A DNA stretch of 64,000 bases from Microbacterium sp. Marseille-Q6648 (GCF_943181415.1 NZ_CALPBZ010000003.1:124001-188000); one strand, 5' to 3'; positions 21,137 through 30,855 are shown, counted from the first letter of the stretch. A program made the numbers and translations. The notes: generated by a model from the sequence alone, not told the origin.

Positions 21137-21463
21137 TCAGCTCGCGCGCCGCTTGAGCTTCCGGCGCTCGCGCTCGGAGAGCCCGCCCCAGATGCCGAAG
21201 CGCTCGTCGTTCTGCAGCGCGTACTCCAGGCACTCGCCACGGACGTCGCACGTGCCGCAGACGCGCTTGGCGTCGCGGGTGGAGCCGCCCTTCTCCGGGA
21301 AGAACGCCTCCGGATCCGTCTGCGCGCACAGCGCATCGGTCTGCCATGCGAGAGGATTGTCGTCCTCCCCGTCGACCGGGCGACGGACGCCCGGGACCCC
21401 CAACTGAACTGGATCGACGAACCAATTGTCGGGAACGCCGGAACGGTATTGCGAAGCCGTCAT
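21137..21463 (-). CDS. whiB2: WhiB2/WhmD-type iron-sulfur transcription factor
   Basis: 108-aa Wbl protein, essential for division and septation in relatives. Four Cys for the 4Fe-4S cluster: one in TDALCAQTDP, then CGTCDVRGEC. The turn motif GIWGG and the basic tail ERERRKLKRR follow. ATG 21463 is preferred because GGAGG lies 5 nt upstream; the frame remains open to a GTG at 21493 beyond that ribosome site. Genomic setting (DUF3499, zincin-like, glycosyltransferase) supports the WhiB2 subgroup. Confidence 0.93.
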   Translation of the reverse strand: MTASQYRSGVPDNWFVDPVQLGVPGVRRPVDGEDDNPLAWQTDALCAQTDPEAFFPEKGGSTRDAKRVCGTCDVRGECLEYALQNDERFGIWGGLSERERRKLKRRAS

Positions 21464-21514
21464 CTCGTCCTCCCCCTGTGTTCCCCCCACCACGCCGGTC
21501 CGCGTGTAGGAGTA

Positions 21515-21543
21515 ATTACACCCGTGTAGTTCCCCGCGGTCAA
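21515..21543 (-). promoter_or_regulatory. whiB2 promoter
   Basis: On the minus strand, -35 TTGACC (21543-21538), a 17-bp spacer, and -10 TGTAAT (21520-21515) form the best consensus sigma-70-type promoter of the window. It predicts a leader of about 45 nt before ATG 21463. The surrounding stretch to about 21590 is unusually A/T-rich. Confidence 0.8.
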
Positions 21544-21674
21544 GTCGCAGATACTAAAACCTCAAGCCCGCGTTTAACCTTCACGACTCGCCGTCGGCGT
21601 GTCGCAACCGGATAACGGTCCCCTGCCCGCACCGGTCGACACGGCATCCATCGATCGCGTGCGCGCGACCGGAG

Positions 21675-21680
21675 TAGCCT
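21675..21680 (+). promoter_or_regulatory. -10 box of the first O-antigen-ligase-like gene
   Basis: TAGCCT 8 nt before ATG 21689, consistent with a leaderless transcript and with choosing that start over the in-frame GTG at 21599. Confidence 0.5.
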
Positions 21681-21688
21681 GTGTGTCG

Positions 21689-23089
21689 ATGGCCGTCCAG
21701 ACGAAGCACCCGGTGTCGGCCCCGCCGGCTCCCCCGGTCCGAGAGAAGACGGGACACCTGCTGCTGCGGGGCTGGTGCATCTTCGTGCTGTTCAGCGCTT
21801 TCGCCGGGGCGGGGTGGGTCCACGCATTCGGCGAGGTCGGCGGCGGGATCGTGGCCCTCGGCGGCGGCGCGGTGTCGCTCGTGCTGTGGAGCGTGATCCG
21901 CCCCCCGATCCACTGGCAGCGCCTGCCGTGGATCGCCCTCGGCTATGTGGCGTGGGCCACCGCTTCGCTGCTGTGGTCGGCATGGCCGTCGGCCACCGCC
22001 CTCACCCTCGCGCTGCTGTACGTGACGACGCTCCAGGGACTGTTCGTCGCCGGCGTCCTGACGTGGCGCGAGCTCGTGCGGGCCATCGCCTCGGCGCTCA
22101 AGTGGGCGCTGGGCCTCTCGCTCGTCTTCGAGCTGTGGGTCGCCCTGCTGGTGGGGGTGCCGGTGCTGCCGGGATTCGTGCCCCGCACCGAGCCGGTCGA
22201 CCCGATCCTTTACTGGTCGCGCAGCAATCTGCTCGACGGCGGGCGCATCCAGGGGATCATGGGCAACGCCAACCTGCTCGCGCCCGTCGCGCTGCTGGCG
22301 ATCATCGTCTTCGCGATCCGCTACGCCGCACGGGCACCGCGGCGCACCCTCCTGCTCGGCTGGATCGCACTGTCGGGGTACCTCTTCATCCGCGCCGCCT
22401 CGGCGACGGCGTTCCTCGCGGCGTTGGCGGTAGCCGTCGTGCTCGTCACCGTCCTGCTCATGCGCACCGCCCGCAGACCGGGCGAGCGGACGCGGTACTA
22501 CCTCGCGTACGCGGCCGTGGGCGTCGGCGGTGGGGCAGCGCTGTGGTTCGGGCGCGAGGCCCTCTTCGCCGCCGTGGGGCGCAGCTCCGACCTCACCGGA
22601 CGCGAAGACATCTGGCGGGACGTCCTCGCCCGCGCAGCCGAGCGCCCCGTCGCCGGCTGGGGGTTCAGCACCCCGTGGCTGCCGTGGGTGCCCGAGTTCG
22701 ACGGGTGGATCGTCGACCACGGCGAGACCGTCCTGCAGGCGCACAACGTGTGGGTGGACGTGTACCTGCAGCTCGGAGTCATCGGCGTCGCCCTTCTGGT
22801 GCTCACCTATGCGGCCTACATCTGGCGCTCGTGGTTCTTCGCCGTCGACCGCCCGCGGTGGGACCTCCGCGACGACCGGCCGTTCTCGCCGCTCAGCCTG
22901 CTGCCGACGCTCGTGGGCGCCGTCCTGCTCGTGCAGGGCTTCGCCGAGTCGACGCCGCTGCTGCTGTGGGGCTGGATGCTGGTGGTGATGCTCGGAGGCA
23001 AGATCAAGCAGTCGCCGCACATCGGCGTCGGCCCGGCCGAGCAGAGCGCGGCGATCGAGCGGGGCGAGCCGGCGAGTCCGCTCCCGTGA
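21689..23089 (+). CDS. O-antigen ligase/Wzy-like membrane protein
   Basis: 466 aa with about 10-12 membrane helices. Belongs to the O-antigen ligase/polymerase type: GIMGNANLLAPVALLAI in the middle, a periplasmic loop with RPVAGWGFSTPWLPW, and the AHNVWVDVYLQLGVIG motif whose His-Asn pair is typical of Wzy_C proteins. It would join or polymerise lipid-linked glycan units outside the membrane. Start at ATG 21689 because of the -10 box just upstream. Followed by a second family member with a 4-bp overlap. Confidence 0.87.
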   Translation: MAVQTKHPVSAPPAPPVREKTGHLLLRGWCIFVLFSAFAGAGWVHAFGEVGGGIVALGGGAVSLVLWSVIRPPIHWQRLPWIALGYVAWATASLLWSAWPSATALTLALLYVTTLQGLFVAGVLTWRELVRAIASALKWALGLSLVFELWVALLVGVPVLPGFVPRTEPVDPILYWSRSNLLDGGRIQGIMGNANLLAPVALLAIIVFAIRYAARAPRRTLLLGWIALSGYLFIRAASATAFLAALAVAVVLVTVLLMRTARRPGERTRYYLAYAAVGVGGGAALWFGREALFAAVGRSSDLTGREDIWRDVLARAAERPVAGWGFSTPWLPWVPEFDGWIVDHGETVLQAHNVWVDVYLQLGVIGVALLVLTYAAYIWRSWFFAVDRPRWDLRDDRPFSPLSLLPTLVGAVLLVQGFAESTPLLLWGWMLVVMLGGKIKQSPHIGVGPAEQSAAIERGEPASPLP

Positions 23090-24387
23090 CCTCGACCGCG
23101 CATCGCGAGCCGGGCCGGCTCGCCGCAGTGCTGGCCTCCGCGGCGTTCGCGCGTGCGTACACGAGCGTCGTGCTCGGCGCGATCTTCGGCTCGTACGCCA
23201 TCGAGCGCCTCACCAGCCACATCACCTACATCACGATCGTCGTGGGCCTGTGCGTCATCGGCGCGGGGGTGCTGGGCGCGCGCCGCGAGGAGATCTCCCT
23301 CATCAGGCTGGTGCCGACCACGCTCGTCGTCTTCCTCGGGTGGACGCTGTCGAGCGTGTTCTGGAGCACCGATCGCGGGCTGTCGTTCACCAGCTGGATC
23401 TCCACAGCGGGGATCGCCTTCCTGGCCATCGTGCTCGGCCATGTGCGCGACACCCTGCAGACGGCCCGCGCCCTCGGCGATGTGCTGCGCGTGCTGCTGT
23501 CGGTGTCGCTGGGGATCGAGATCCTGTCGGGCGTGCTGCTGGACATGCCGTTCCGCTTCCTCGGCGTGCGAGGCGACATCGCGCAGCTGGGACCGATCCA
23601 GGGGATCTTCGGCACCCGCAATCTGCTCGGCTTCGTCGCGGTGCTCGCCCTCATCACGTTCCTCATCGAGTACCGCACGCAGTCGGTGCGGGTCGGCACC
23701 TCGGTGGCCTCGGTCGCCCTCGCCGGCTCGCTCGCCGCGCTCAGCGACTCACCCACGGTCCTCGTGCTCGCCGTCGGCGTCGGTGCGGCCACGGGGGCGC
23801 TGGCGCTCGTGCGGCACACGTCCGCGTCGGGTCGCACCACCCTCCAGTGGGCGCTGGCCGTCCTGGTTGTGCTCTCGATCATCGTCGGCTATGTCGCCCG
23901 GCATCCGATCATCGCCTTCATCAACGCGGGGCAGGATTTCTCGCTGCGGGTGGACCTCTGGAACGCGATCGTCGACTTCGTGCGCGCCCGACCCGTGCAG
24001 GGATGGGGCTGGTTCGGGCCGTGGGTCGCGGACGAACTGCCGTTCAACGTGATCAACTTCCGGCTGGACAGCACCCACGCGACGGCGCTGAACGCGTACT
24101 TCGACGTCCTGCTGCAGGTCGGGTGGGTGGGCCTCCTCGCCTTCGGCGCGTTCGCCGGCGTCGCGCTGGTGCGCTCGTGGCTCGATGCCGGCGAGCGCCA
24201 CAGCGTCGTCTACGCGTGGACGCCGCTCATGCTGATCGCCATCCTCATCGACGCCTTCTTCGAGAGCTTCGCTCTGGCAGGTCTCGGCTGGCTGATGCTG
24301 GTGCTGTGCGCCGTGCGTGCGGGCCAGTCCTCGCGCGCCTGGCGGGAGAGGCTGGACCGCCGGCCGCCCTCGTCGGGGCTGCTGTAG
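23086..24387 (+). CDS. O-antigen ligase/Wzy-like membrane protein, second copy
   Basis: 433 aa, GTG start overlapping the previous stop (GTGA). Same architecture as its neighbour: 10 or so membrane helices, GIFGTRNLLGFVAVLALI, then RARPVQGWGWFGPWV and ATALNAYFDVLLQVGWVGLL. Here the usual His-Asn of the last loop is partly changed (His precedes, ALN replaces HN). The two are clearly related but diverged, so they may handle different glycans or act as a pair. Confidence 0.85.
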   Translation: MTSTAHREPGRLAAVLASAAFARAYTSVVLGAIFGSYAIERLTSHITYITIVVGLCVIGAGVLGARREEISLIRLVPTTLVVFLGWTLSSVFWSTDRGLSFTSWISTAGIAFLAIVLGHVRDTLQTARALGDVLRVLLSVSLGIEILSGVLLDMPFRFLGVRGDIAQLGPIQGIFGTRNLLGFVAVLALITFLIEYRTQSVRVGTSVASVALAGSLAALSDSPTVLVLAVGVGAATGALALVRHTSASGRTTLQWALAVLVVLSIIVGYVARHPIIAFINAGQDFSLRVDLWNAIVDFVRARPVQGWGWFGPWVADELPFNVINFRLDSTHATALNAYFDVLLQVGWVGLLAFGAFAGVALVRSWLDAGERHSVVYAWTPLMLIAILIDAFFESFALAGLGWLMLVLCAVRAGQSSRAWRERLDRRPPSSGLL

Positions 24388-24417
24388 GGCTCCCGGGGGT
24401 CGTCCAACCTGTCGCGC

Positions 24418-24423
24418 TAGGAT
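24418..24423 (+). promoter_or_regulatory. -10 box upstream of glfT2
   Basis: TAGGAT about 47 nt before the TTG start of glfT2, giving a leader that carries CCCCGGAG ahead of the start codon. It suggests glfT2-glfT1 has its own promoter apart from the two ligase-like genes. Confidence 0.5.
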
Positions 24424-24470
24424 GCACTCTTGGTCGCGCCCGGCCCATTCCGCTGAACCCCGGAGCTGTT

Positions 24471-26384
24471 TTGACTCACGTTCTCCAGAAAGTCGTCCTC
24501 CCCCAGGAGCGCGACCCGGACCTCCTCCCCCTCTACGTCGACCCCGAGACGTGGTCGATCATCGACGAGGAGCACGTCCGCGTCTCGAACCGCGCACACA
24601 TCGGCAACGTCCTCGGTCGCCACCGCTCGCGCATCCAGCCGGGTCGTCGGGTGTCGTTCGGCACGTACTTCAACGCCTTCCCCGCGTCGTACTGGCAGCA
24701 CTGGACCTCGGTCCGTGAGATCCAGCTGACCGTGCGCACCTCGGGACCGGCGACGATCCTGGTCTACCGCTCCAACGGCGGCGGCACCCCGCAGCGCATG
24801 GACACGCGGGAGGTGACGGGGCAGTCGAGCACGACCTTCGATCTGACCCTCACGCAGTACAGCGACGGCGGGTGGATGTGGTTCGACATCGTCTCGGACG
24901 ACGAGGTGGCCATCTTCGAGGGCGCCGAGTGGACGACGGAGGAGGAGCCCGCGCGCCACGGCAAGGCGTCGGTCGGGATCACCACGTTCAACAAGCCGGA
25001 CTACTGCATCGCGACGCTGCAGGCCATCGCCGCCAACCCCGACGTCGTGGAACTTCTCGACCGCATCTTCGTGGTCGACCAGGGCACGCAGCGAGTCGAC
25101 GCCGAGGCGCAGTACCCCGAGGTCGCGTCAGCGCTCGGCGAGACGCTGCAGATCATCACCCAGCCGAACCTCGGCGGGTCGGGAGGTTTCGCCCGGGCCA
25201 TGCTCGAGACCCTCGACAGGCCGGAGAGCGACTTCGTCCAGCTGCTCGACGACGACGTGCTCATCGAGCCGGAGTCGCTGCGTCGTTCTGTCGTCTTCGG
25301 CCGCTTCACGACGGATCCCACCCTGGTGGGCGGGCACATGTTCGACCTTCTCGACCGGCCGAAGCTGCACGCCTGGGCCGAGGTCGTCGACGACAAGCCC
25401 TTCATGTGGCGGAACCTCTTCCAGGAGAAGATGCCGCACTACTTCGGCGAGACGAACCTTCGCCAGACCGGCATCCTCCACATGCGCATGGACGCCGACT
25501 ACAACGGCTGGTGGATGTGCCTCATCCCGAAGCAGGTCATCCGAGAGATCGGACTCTCGCTGCCGGCCTTCATCAAGTGGGACGACGCGGAGTTCTGCGT
25601 GCGCGCCGGCAAGGCCGGGTATCCCACGGTATCCATGCCGGGCGTCGCCCTGTGGCACGTGTCGTGGCTGGGCAAGGACGACGCCATCGACTGGCAGGCC
25701 TATTTCCACGGCCGCAACCGTCTCGTGGCCGCTCTGCTGCACTCGACGCAGAAGCACGGCGGCACGCTCATCCGTCACAGCCGTCGCATCGACATCAAGC
25801 ACCTGCTGATGATGCAGTACTACCCCGTGGCGCTGCGCAATCGCGCGCTCCGCGACGTGCTGCGCGGTCCCGAGCACATGACGAAGAACCTCGCGACCGC
25901 CATGCCCGCCGCCCGGGCGCTGGCCAAGAAGTTCCCCGAGACCGTCGTGCACAAGGACGTCGACAAGATCCTGCGCGCCCGCAAGGGCCGCCAGACCTTC
26001 GGGCGGCTGAAGCGGAACGTCTTCGACAGCCCCACGGGCTTCTGGCTGCGCTGGTTCACCGCGACGACGCTCGTCACCCATTGGTTCCACGCCCCCAAGC
26101 CGGAGAACGTCGAGATGCCCGAGGTCGAGTTCGGCAAGGGCGACGCGAACTGGTGGCGCCTGCCGCTGCACGACAGCGCGCTCGTGAGCGCGGCGGACGG
26201 ATCGGGCAAGAACATCTACGTCCGCAATCGCGCCTTCTTCCGGCGCGCGATCGTGGAGTCGGTGTTGCTGCACTGGCAGCTGCAGTGGTCGTGGCCGCGC
26301 CTGGCGAAGCGCTACCGCGCGCACCTGGGCGACATGACCTCGCCGGAGTCGTGGGCGCGCATCTTCGGCGAGAGCGGCCGCTGA
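24471..26384 (+). CDS. glfT2: GlfT2-like galactofuranosyltransferase
   Basis: 637 aa from a TTG start (CGGAG 5-6 nt upstream), the same length as mycobacterial GlfT2, the processive enzyme that builds the galactan with alternating 1,5 and 1,6 links. N-terminal beta-rich domain (about 1-160), then GT-A core: SVGITTFNKPDYC, NLGGSGGFARAM, metal-binding Asp triad in QLLDDDVLIEP (260-262), and WDDAEF with Asp371/Asp372 followed by His396 in ALWHVSWLG, matching the GlfT2 catalytic site. C-terminal helical domain after about 410. Cytosolic, membrane-associated. Followed by GlfT1-like gene after 2 bp. Confidence 0.92.
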   Translation: MTHVLQKVVLPQERDPDLLPLYVDPETWSIIDEEHVRVSNRAHIGNVLGRHRSRIQPGRRVSFGTYFNAFPASYWQHWTSVREIQLTVRTSGPATILVYRSNGGGTPQRMDTREVTGQSSTTFDLTLTQYSDGGWMWFDIVSDDEVAIFEGAEWTTEEEPARHGKASVGITTFNKPDYCIATLQAIAANPDVVELLDRIFVVDQGTQRVDAEAQYPEVASALGETLQIITQPNLGGSGGFARAMLETLDRPESDFVQLLDDDVLIEPESLRRSVVFGRFTTDPTLVGGHMFDLLDRPKLHAWAEVVDDKPFMWRNLFQEKMPHYFGETNLRQTGILHMRMDADYNGWWMCLIPKQVIREIGLSLPAFIKWDDAEFCVRAGKAGYPTVSMPGVALWHVSWLGKDDAIDWQAYFHGRNRLVAALLHSTQKHGGTLIRHSRRIDIKHLLMMQYYPVALRNRALRDVLRGPEHMTKNLATAMPAARALAKKFPETVVHKDVDKILRARKGRQTFGRLKRNVFDSPTGFWLRWFTATTLVTHWFHAPKPENVEMPEVEFGKGDANWWRLPLHDSALVSAADGSGKNIYVRNRAFFRRAIVESVLLHWQLQWSWPRLAKRYRAHLGDMTSPESWARIFGESGR

Positions 26385-26386
26385 CG

Positions 26387-27352
26387 ATGGCGGATGCCGC
26401 GGATCGCCGCGACTTCGACCCGGCCACGGCGACGATCGCGATCGTCACCTTCAACCGCTCCCACCTGCTCGCCCGGCTGCTGACGAGTCTGACCCGGATG
26501 GATCCGCAACCCGGCCACGTCGTCGTGATCGACAACGCCTCCACCGACGACACCACCGAGGTGGTGGAGTCTTTCCGGGCGCGTCTCACGGCGGACCTGG
26601 TCTACCGGCGCCTCGACACCAACACCGGCGGCTCCGGCGGGTTCAGCGAGGGCATGCGCGTGGCCTACGAGCTCGGCTCGGAGTGGATCTGGCTCATGGA
26701 CGACGACGTCGAGGTCATTCCCGATGGGCTGGCGAAGATGGGTCGGTGGGCCCCGCGCTTCCAGAGCATCCAGGGTCGTCGCTACGACTACGACGGCAGC
26801 GAGTTCTACTGGCAGTACCGCATCGCCGAGCGGATGGGCATTCCGATTCCCTTCGCCCCGGCCGGCTTCGACGAATCCGGATTCAAGCCGATGAATTCCG
26901 GATGCTTCGAGGGCATGTTCATCCATCGCGACATCGTCCGGCAGATCGGACTCCCCGACCCCCGCTTCTTCATCTACTGGGACGACCAGCTGTACGGCTG
27001 GCTGGCCTCACGCCGGACCACGTCGGTGATCGTGGACGAGTTCGTCCTCCGCCGCACGCGCGAGATCAAGCAGTGGGACATGGGGGTGCGCCACATGAAC
27101 GCCTCGAGCAACGCGTACCGCTACTACATCATGCGCAACCGCGCGATCATCAAGCAGTACTACCGCGCCCTGGGCGTCTACAGCCCGGTGCTGTTCGGTC
27201 TCGGCACCGCGCTCACCTTCGCCAAGGAGCTCGTCAGGCTGCTGTTCGTGGAGCGGACCGTCCGCGGCACCTCGAACCTGTTCCGGGGTCTGCGTGACGG
27301 CCGTGCGATCGCCCGCGACCGCTCCTGGCGGCCGATGCCCGCGCTCGACTGA
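26387..27352 (+). CDS. glfT1: GlfT1-like galactofuranosyltransferase
   Basis: 321-aa GT2 enzyme close to GlfT1, which adds the first galactofuranose residues to the lipid-linked primer. TIAIVTFNRSHLLARLL opens the fold; NTGGSGGFSEGM is shared with GlfT2; metal-binding DDD at 105-107 (WLMDDDVEV); FIYWDDQLYGWL holds the acceptor-side Asp pair. Only 2 bp after glfT2. The order glfT2-glfT1 and shared motifs make the pair convincing, but a related hexofuranose donor cannot be excluded. Confidence 0.83.
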   Translation: MADAADRRDFDPATATIAIVTFNRSHLLARLLTSLTRMDPQPGHVVVIDNASTDDTTEVVESFRARLTADLVYRRLDTNTGGSGGFSEGMRVAYELGSEWIWLMDDDVEVIPDGLAKMGRWAPRFQSIQGRRYDYDGSEFYWQYRIAERMGIPIPFAPAGFDESGFKPMNSGCFEGMFIHRDIVRQIGLPDPRFFIYWDDQLYGWLASRRTTSVIVDEFVLRRTREIKQWDMGVRHMNASSNAYRYYIMRNRAIIKQYYRALGVYSPVLFGLGTALTFAKELVRLLFVERTVRGTSNLFRGLRDGRAIARDRSWRPMPALD

Positions 27353-27367
27353 CCGCGGGGGCGCGGC

Positions 27368-28570
27368 TCAGGTCGGCCACCCGCTCCGGGCATCCGCCAC
27401 GAGCCGGTCGGCCATCTCGCCGACGCGGCGGTCGACCGTCGCGATGACCCCTTCACGGTCGGTGGTCAGCCGCGCCGCGAGCGCCATGACCTCGTCGACG
27501 GCGTCGGCGTCCAGCATCCGTTCGATCGGCCGCGAGAGCTCGGGAAGACCGAGCTGCTCGTAGAAAAGTCGTCCCTTGTCGACGTAATACAGCACGAGGG
27601 CAGGCACGCGCGCGCATGCGGCGAGGATCGCCGAGTGCAGGCGTGAGGCGACGAAGTACTCGCACCGCCGGATCACCGCGGACAGCTCCGCAGGAGAGAA
27701 GTCGTCATCATCGAGCACGCGAGCACGCTGCGGCTCGCGCATGCGAGAGATGATGTCGTGGGCGAGGGCGTCGTCACCTTCGGATGCCGCCATGTGCATG
27801 GGGAAGAACACGATGTTCGCGTCTGTTTCCGCCGTGATTCGGTCCACCAGTTCGACCAGGTGATCGCGGTACGCCGTGAACTCGGTGGTGTCGGGGCTCT
27901 CGCCGCGCAGGGCGAAGGGCAGCCAACCGCCCTTGCGGTAATGGAACCACCGTCGGACGCCCATGCCCACTGCGCTGTCCAGGAAGCGCGGCTCGACCTG
28001 GAGGGAGGACTGAACGCGCTGCGCGAGTTCCTCCGTCCACTCCGCCACCGGCGCGAGGATCGCGGGATCGTACGACGGGGTGACCGGCACCCGAGCTCCC
28101 CACGCGCGCAGCTTCTCGGCTGACTCGTCATCGCGGACGACGAACCCGCGGGTGCGATTGATGGTGTACGCGATGATGCGTCGACTGCTCGGCGCTGCAG
28201 TCGGCCCGATGCCCTGGAACGCCCCGTAGAGCCGGCGGTTCACGAGCGAGACGCCGGTGATCTTGAGAGCCCAGTAGACCAGCCCGAGCCGGTTGGTGTA
28301 GTCCTTCAGGATCTCTCCGCCTCCCCACAGGACCACGTCTGCGGTGCGGGCATGTCGAAGCAGTCGCAGGTAGTCCATGGGACGGATGCTGTAAGGAGAC
28401 TGCGGCAGGAAGCGGATGCCGAACCAGCGCTCGTCGCGCTCGTCGAACTGCGAGAGCGCGTGGATGTCTGCATCGGGCCACCGTCGGCGGACGACTTCGA
28501 TGAGGCCGGCGAGGATCGCCCGGTCGCCCCGGTTCTTGGGGGAATCACTGTTCAGGATGAGCACGCGCAT
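27368..28570 (-). CDS. Polysaccharide pyruvyl transferase family protein
   Basis: 400 aa. Starts MRVLILNSDSPKNRGDRAIL, the family N-terminus in which NRGD replaces the usual NxGD; LWGGGEILKDYTNR and the C-terminal ASRLHSAILAACARVPAL (the SRxHxxI motif) complete the CsaB-like fold. Such enzymes transfer pyruvate from PEP onto sugars as ketals. AGGAG precedes the ATG by 7 nt; 9 bp after the GT4 stop. Last gene of the flippase-GT4-pyruvyltransferase operon, convergent with glfT1. Confidence 0.87.
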   Translation of the reverse strand: MRVLILNSDSPKNRGDRAILAGLIEVVRRRWPDADIHALSQFDERDERWFGIRFLPQSPYSIRPMDYLRLLRHARTADVVLWGGGEILKDYTNRLGLVYWALKITGVSLVNRRLYGAFQGIGPTAAPSSRRIIAYTINRTRGFVVRDDESAEKLRAWGARVPVTPSYDPAILAPVAEWTEELAQRVQSSLQVEPRFLDSAVGMGVRRWFHYRKGGWLPFALRGESPDTTEFTAYRDHLVELVDRITAETDANIVFFPMHMAASEGDDALAHDIISRMREPQRARVLDDDDFSPAELSAVIRRCEYFVASRLHSAILAACARVPALVLYYVDKGRLFYEQLGLPELSRPIERMLDADAVDEVMALAARLTTDREGVIATVDRRVGEMADRLVADARSGWPT

Positions 28571-28579
28571 CGGGTTCTC

Positions 28580-29866
28580 CTACTCGGCTGAGGTGTCGGG
28601 TGCGCGGTGGCCACCCAGAAATGGATCCAGGAGGAACTGCGCCGTCTGTTCGGCGACGTGGTTCCAGTCGAAACGCTGCGCGGTGCGGCGCGCCGCGGTC
28701 GACATCGCCGCCCGGCGTTCCGCCGGCCACGACAACATGTCTTCGAGGGCACGGCCCAGAGCGGCTGCGTCGCCCGCCGGGCAGACGACGGCATCCACCC
28801 CGGAATCGACCACTTCGCCGGCGTTGCTCGCCTCACTGGCGATCGTCGGCACACCATAGGCGAGCGCTTCGAGGAGGGCGACGGGGAGCCCCTCGGCGTC
28901 TCCGTCGTCGGTGACGATCGAGGGCAGCACGCAGACGTCGGCCCGCCGATAGAGCTCGTCTTTGGCGGGCCCAGACCGGTAGCCCACGAAAGAAACCCTG
29001 TCCTGCAGGCCTAGGCGACGTGAACGCGCCTCGAGATCGGCACGCAGGGGTCCGTCCCCGGCGACCACCAGGTCCACGTCCGGCATCGAGGCCTGCACGG
29101 TCGCGAAGGCCTCCAAGAGAAACCTCACGCCCTTCTTCTCGGCGAGACGCCCCATGAAAAGCACTGTTCGCCGACCACGCGAGGCGCGACCGAGATCATC
29201 CGCGACCGTTCCGGTCGTCAGTTCCACGCCCATCGGGATGACCTGAGCTCGCTCGCGCACCCGCGCCCACCCCGCCTCGTCGAAAAAGGGCTTCATGCGG
29301 AGCATCGATGTCTCGCTGACGGCCGTGAAGCGGCCGGCTCGCCGGGTCACAGCCGACACCAACGCTCGCCCGAAGCCGCCGAATCGACCCCAGACGGCGA
29401 CGTCGGACGCATGGGTGGTGAAGACGAGCGGGATGCGGGCCCGAGCGGCCACCGGGGCGGCGCACAGCGCCTGCGGCGTGAACCAGTGCGCGTAGACGAT
29501 ATCGGGGCGCTCCTGACGCACAATGCTCCGAATCGCACGATACTCCCCCCACAGCAACGCGGGCACGGCGAGGATCTGAAGGGGGTTGCTGCGGATGGCC
29601 GGCATGATCCCGTGGCCTGCGAGGGACTGCCAACGACGCGGCCGCAAATAGTGGAAGCGCCGTTCGGTGAACGCGTCGTGCTCGGTGCGGTCGGCGGTGA
29701 CGCTGCGGCCGTCATGGGGGGCCAGGACTGTGAAGCGCCACTGCGGTCGTACCCGCGCCAGAGCGATCACCTGGTCGTACACGAAGCGGGGAACGGTGTC
29801 ATCGGGGCCGGCAGGGAAGGTGGAGGCCACCACGAGAACGTGGGGCCCGGACGAAGCTGCGGTCAT
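28580..29866 (-). CDS. Glycosyltransferase family 4
   Basis: 428 aa, GT-B fold. N-domain HVLVVASTFPAGPDDTVPRFV with the acceptor-side motif YAHWFTPQALCA; C-domain VLFMGRLAEKKGVRFLLEAF and the nucleotide-sugar motif EGLPVALLEALAYGVPTIAS with a retaining-type Glu. Cytosolic enzyme using a nucleotide sugar; the sugar is unknown. Its start overlaps the stop of the flippase-like gene (ATGA). Confidence 0.9.
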   Translation of the reverse strand: MTAASSGPHVLVVASTFPAGPDDTVPRFVYDQVIALARVRPQWRFTVLAPHDGRSVTADRTEHDAFTERRFHYLRPRRWQSLAGHGIMPAIRSNPLQILAVPALLWGEYRAIRSIVRQERPDIVYAHWFTPQALCAAPVAARARIPLVFTTHASDVAVWGRFGGFGRALVSAVTRRAGRFTAVSETSMLRMKPFFDEAGWARVRERAQVIPMGVELTTGTVADDLGRASRGRRTVLFMGRLAEKKGVRFLLEAFATVQASMPDVDLVVAGDGPLRADLEARSRRLGLQDRVSFVGYRSGPAKDELYRRADVCVLPSIVTDDGDAEGLPVALLEALAYGVPTIASEASNAGEVVDSGVDAVVCPAGDAAALGRALEDMLSWPAERRAAMSTAARRTAQRFDWNHVAEQTAQFLLDPFLGGHRAPDTSAE

Positions 29867-30855
29867 GGGGTTTCGGCTCCGATCGCGGCCGGGCGACGCC
29901 TCCCGCGGGAAAGCCAGGCGATCGCGTAGAACAGCAGGTCGACCACGATGCTCCATAGGCGCAACACGATCACGAGGACGAGGGCGACGGCACCGGGCAT
30001 CACCACCGCCAGCAACAGGCCGAGCGTGCCTTCGCGCACTCCGAGCCCTCCGGGCGCGAAGACCGCCAGCATGCTCACGGCCGACGACAGGCTTGCAGCA
30101 CCGATGACGAAGAGCGCGTCCGAGATCGGCAGGTCGGGGTAAACGGCCACCGCCACGAGGTAATAGCTGGCCCCCGTGATCAGGGCACCCCCGACATACA
30201 GCGCGGTCGCCTCGAGCATGGCACCCCACCCGGGGTACAGGCTGGCGTCGGGCGCTCCGCGGCGCAGCACTCGGAACGCGAGCGACAGCAGTCGGTGGAA
30301 CACCGGCGGGATGAGCGCGATCACACCCGCGACCAGCGCGGCCACCATCGCCCATCTCACCCAGGGAGCGAGGGCTGCCGCACGCGCGTCGAGCATCACC
30401 AGTGCGATGCCCACGATCAACGTCGCCACGATCTGAAGCGCACCTTCGAGCACCCCGCTGACGGCGAGCTTGGAGCGGGGTACCCCATGCCGACCGGCGA
30501 AGTAGACCTTGCCGAGTATCCAGGTGGCAGCCCCGGGGACGTAGCGACCCAGCCATGATTTCGCGTAGATGTAGGTGAGCTCGATGTAGTGCCCGCGCAG
30601 CCCGCGACCGCCGAGGCGATACAGCAGGCGCAGCCAGATGAAGACACCCAGGTAACGGAAGAGGATGCTGAGCACGGTGGCCGCGATCAACGGCCACCAC
30701 GAAAGGCTCAGGCCGTCGAGCGCCGCCCAGTCGATGGTGACGATCGCGACCACCAGGAAGACCCCGAGTAGGGCATAGAAGACGATCGGGATCGCCCGTC
30801 GCAGCAAGGTGCGACGCCGACGTTTCGCTTCGGGGGGCTGCTGGTCATCGCTCAT
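29863..30855 (-). CDS. Flippase-like / lysylphosphatidylglycerol synthase TM-domain protein
   Basis: 330 aa with about eight membrane helices and a basic N-terminus. The pattern AKSWLGRYVPGAATWILGKVYFAGRHG and FAPGGLGVREGTLGLLL is that of the LPG-synthase transmembrane (UPF0104) family, here without the catalytic synthase domain. Members lie in glycan loci and are proposed to flip or handle lipid-linked sugars. First gene of a three-gene operon. Confidence 0.82.
   Translation of the reverse strand: MSDDQQPPEAKRRRRTLLRRAIPIVFYALLGVFLVVAIVTIDWAALDGLSLSWWPLIAATVLSILFRYLGVFIWLRLLYRLGGRGLRGHYIELTYIYAKSWLGRYVPGAATWILGKVYFAGRHGVPRSKLAVSGVLEGALQIVATLIVGIALVMLDARAAALAPWVRWAMVAALVAGVIALIPPVFHRLLSLAFRVLRRGAPDASLYPGWGAMLEATALYVGGALITGASYYLVAVAVYPDLPISDALFVIGAASLSSAVSMLAVFAPGGLGVREGTLGLLLAVVMPGAVALVLVIVLRLWSIVVDLLFYAIAWLSRGRRRPAAIGAETP

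Noticed and set aside
21464-21493. Ten-residue longer WhiB2 from GTG 21493
   Set aside because: A strong ribosome site GGAGG sits between it and ATG 21463.
27353-27367. Terminator between glfT1 and the pyruvyltransferase
   Set aside because: Only a 5-bp stem in 15 bp, too weak to call.
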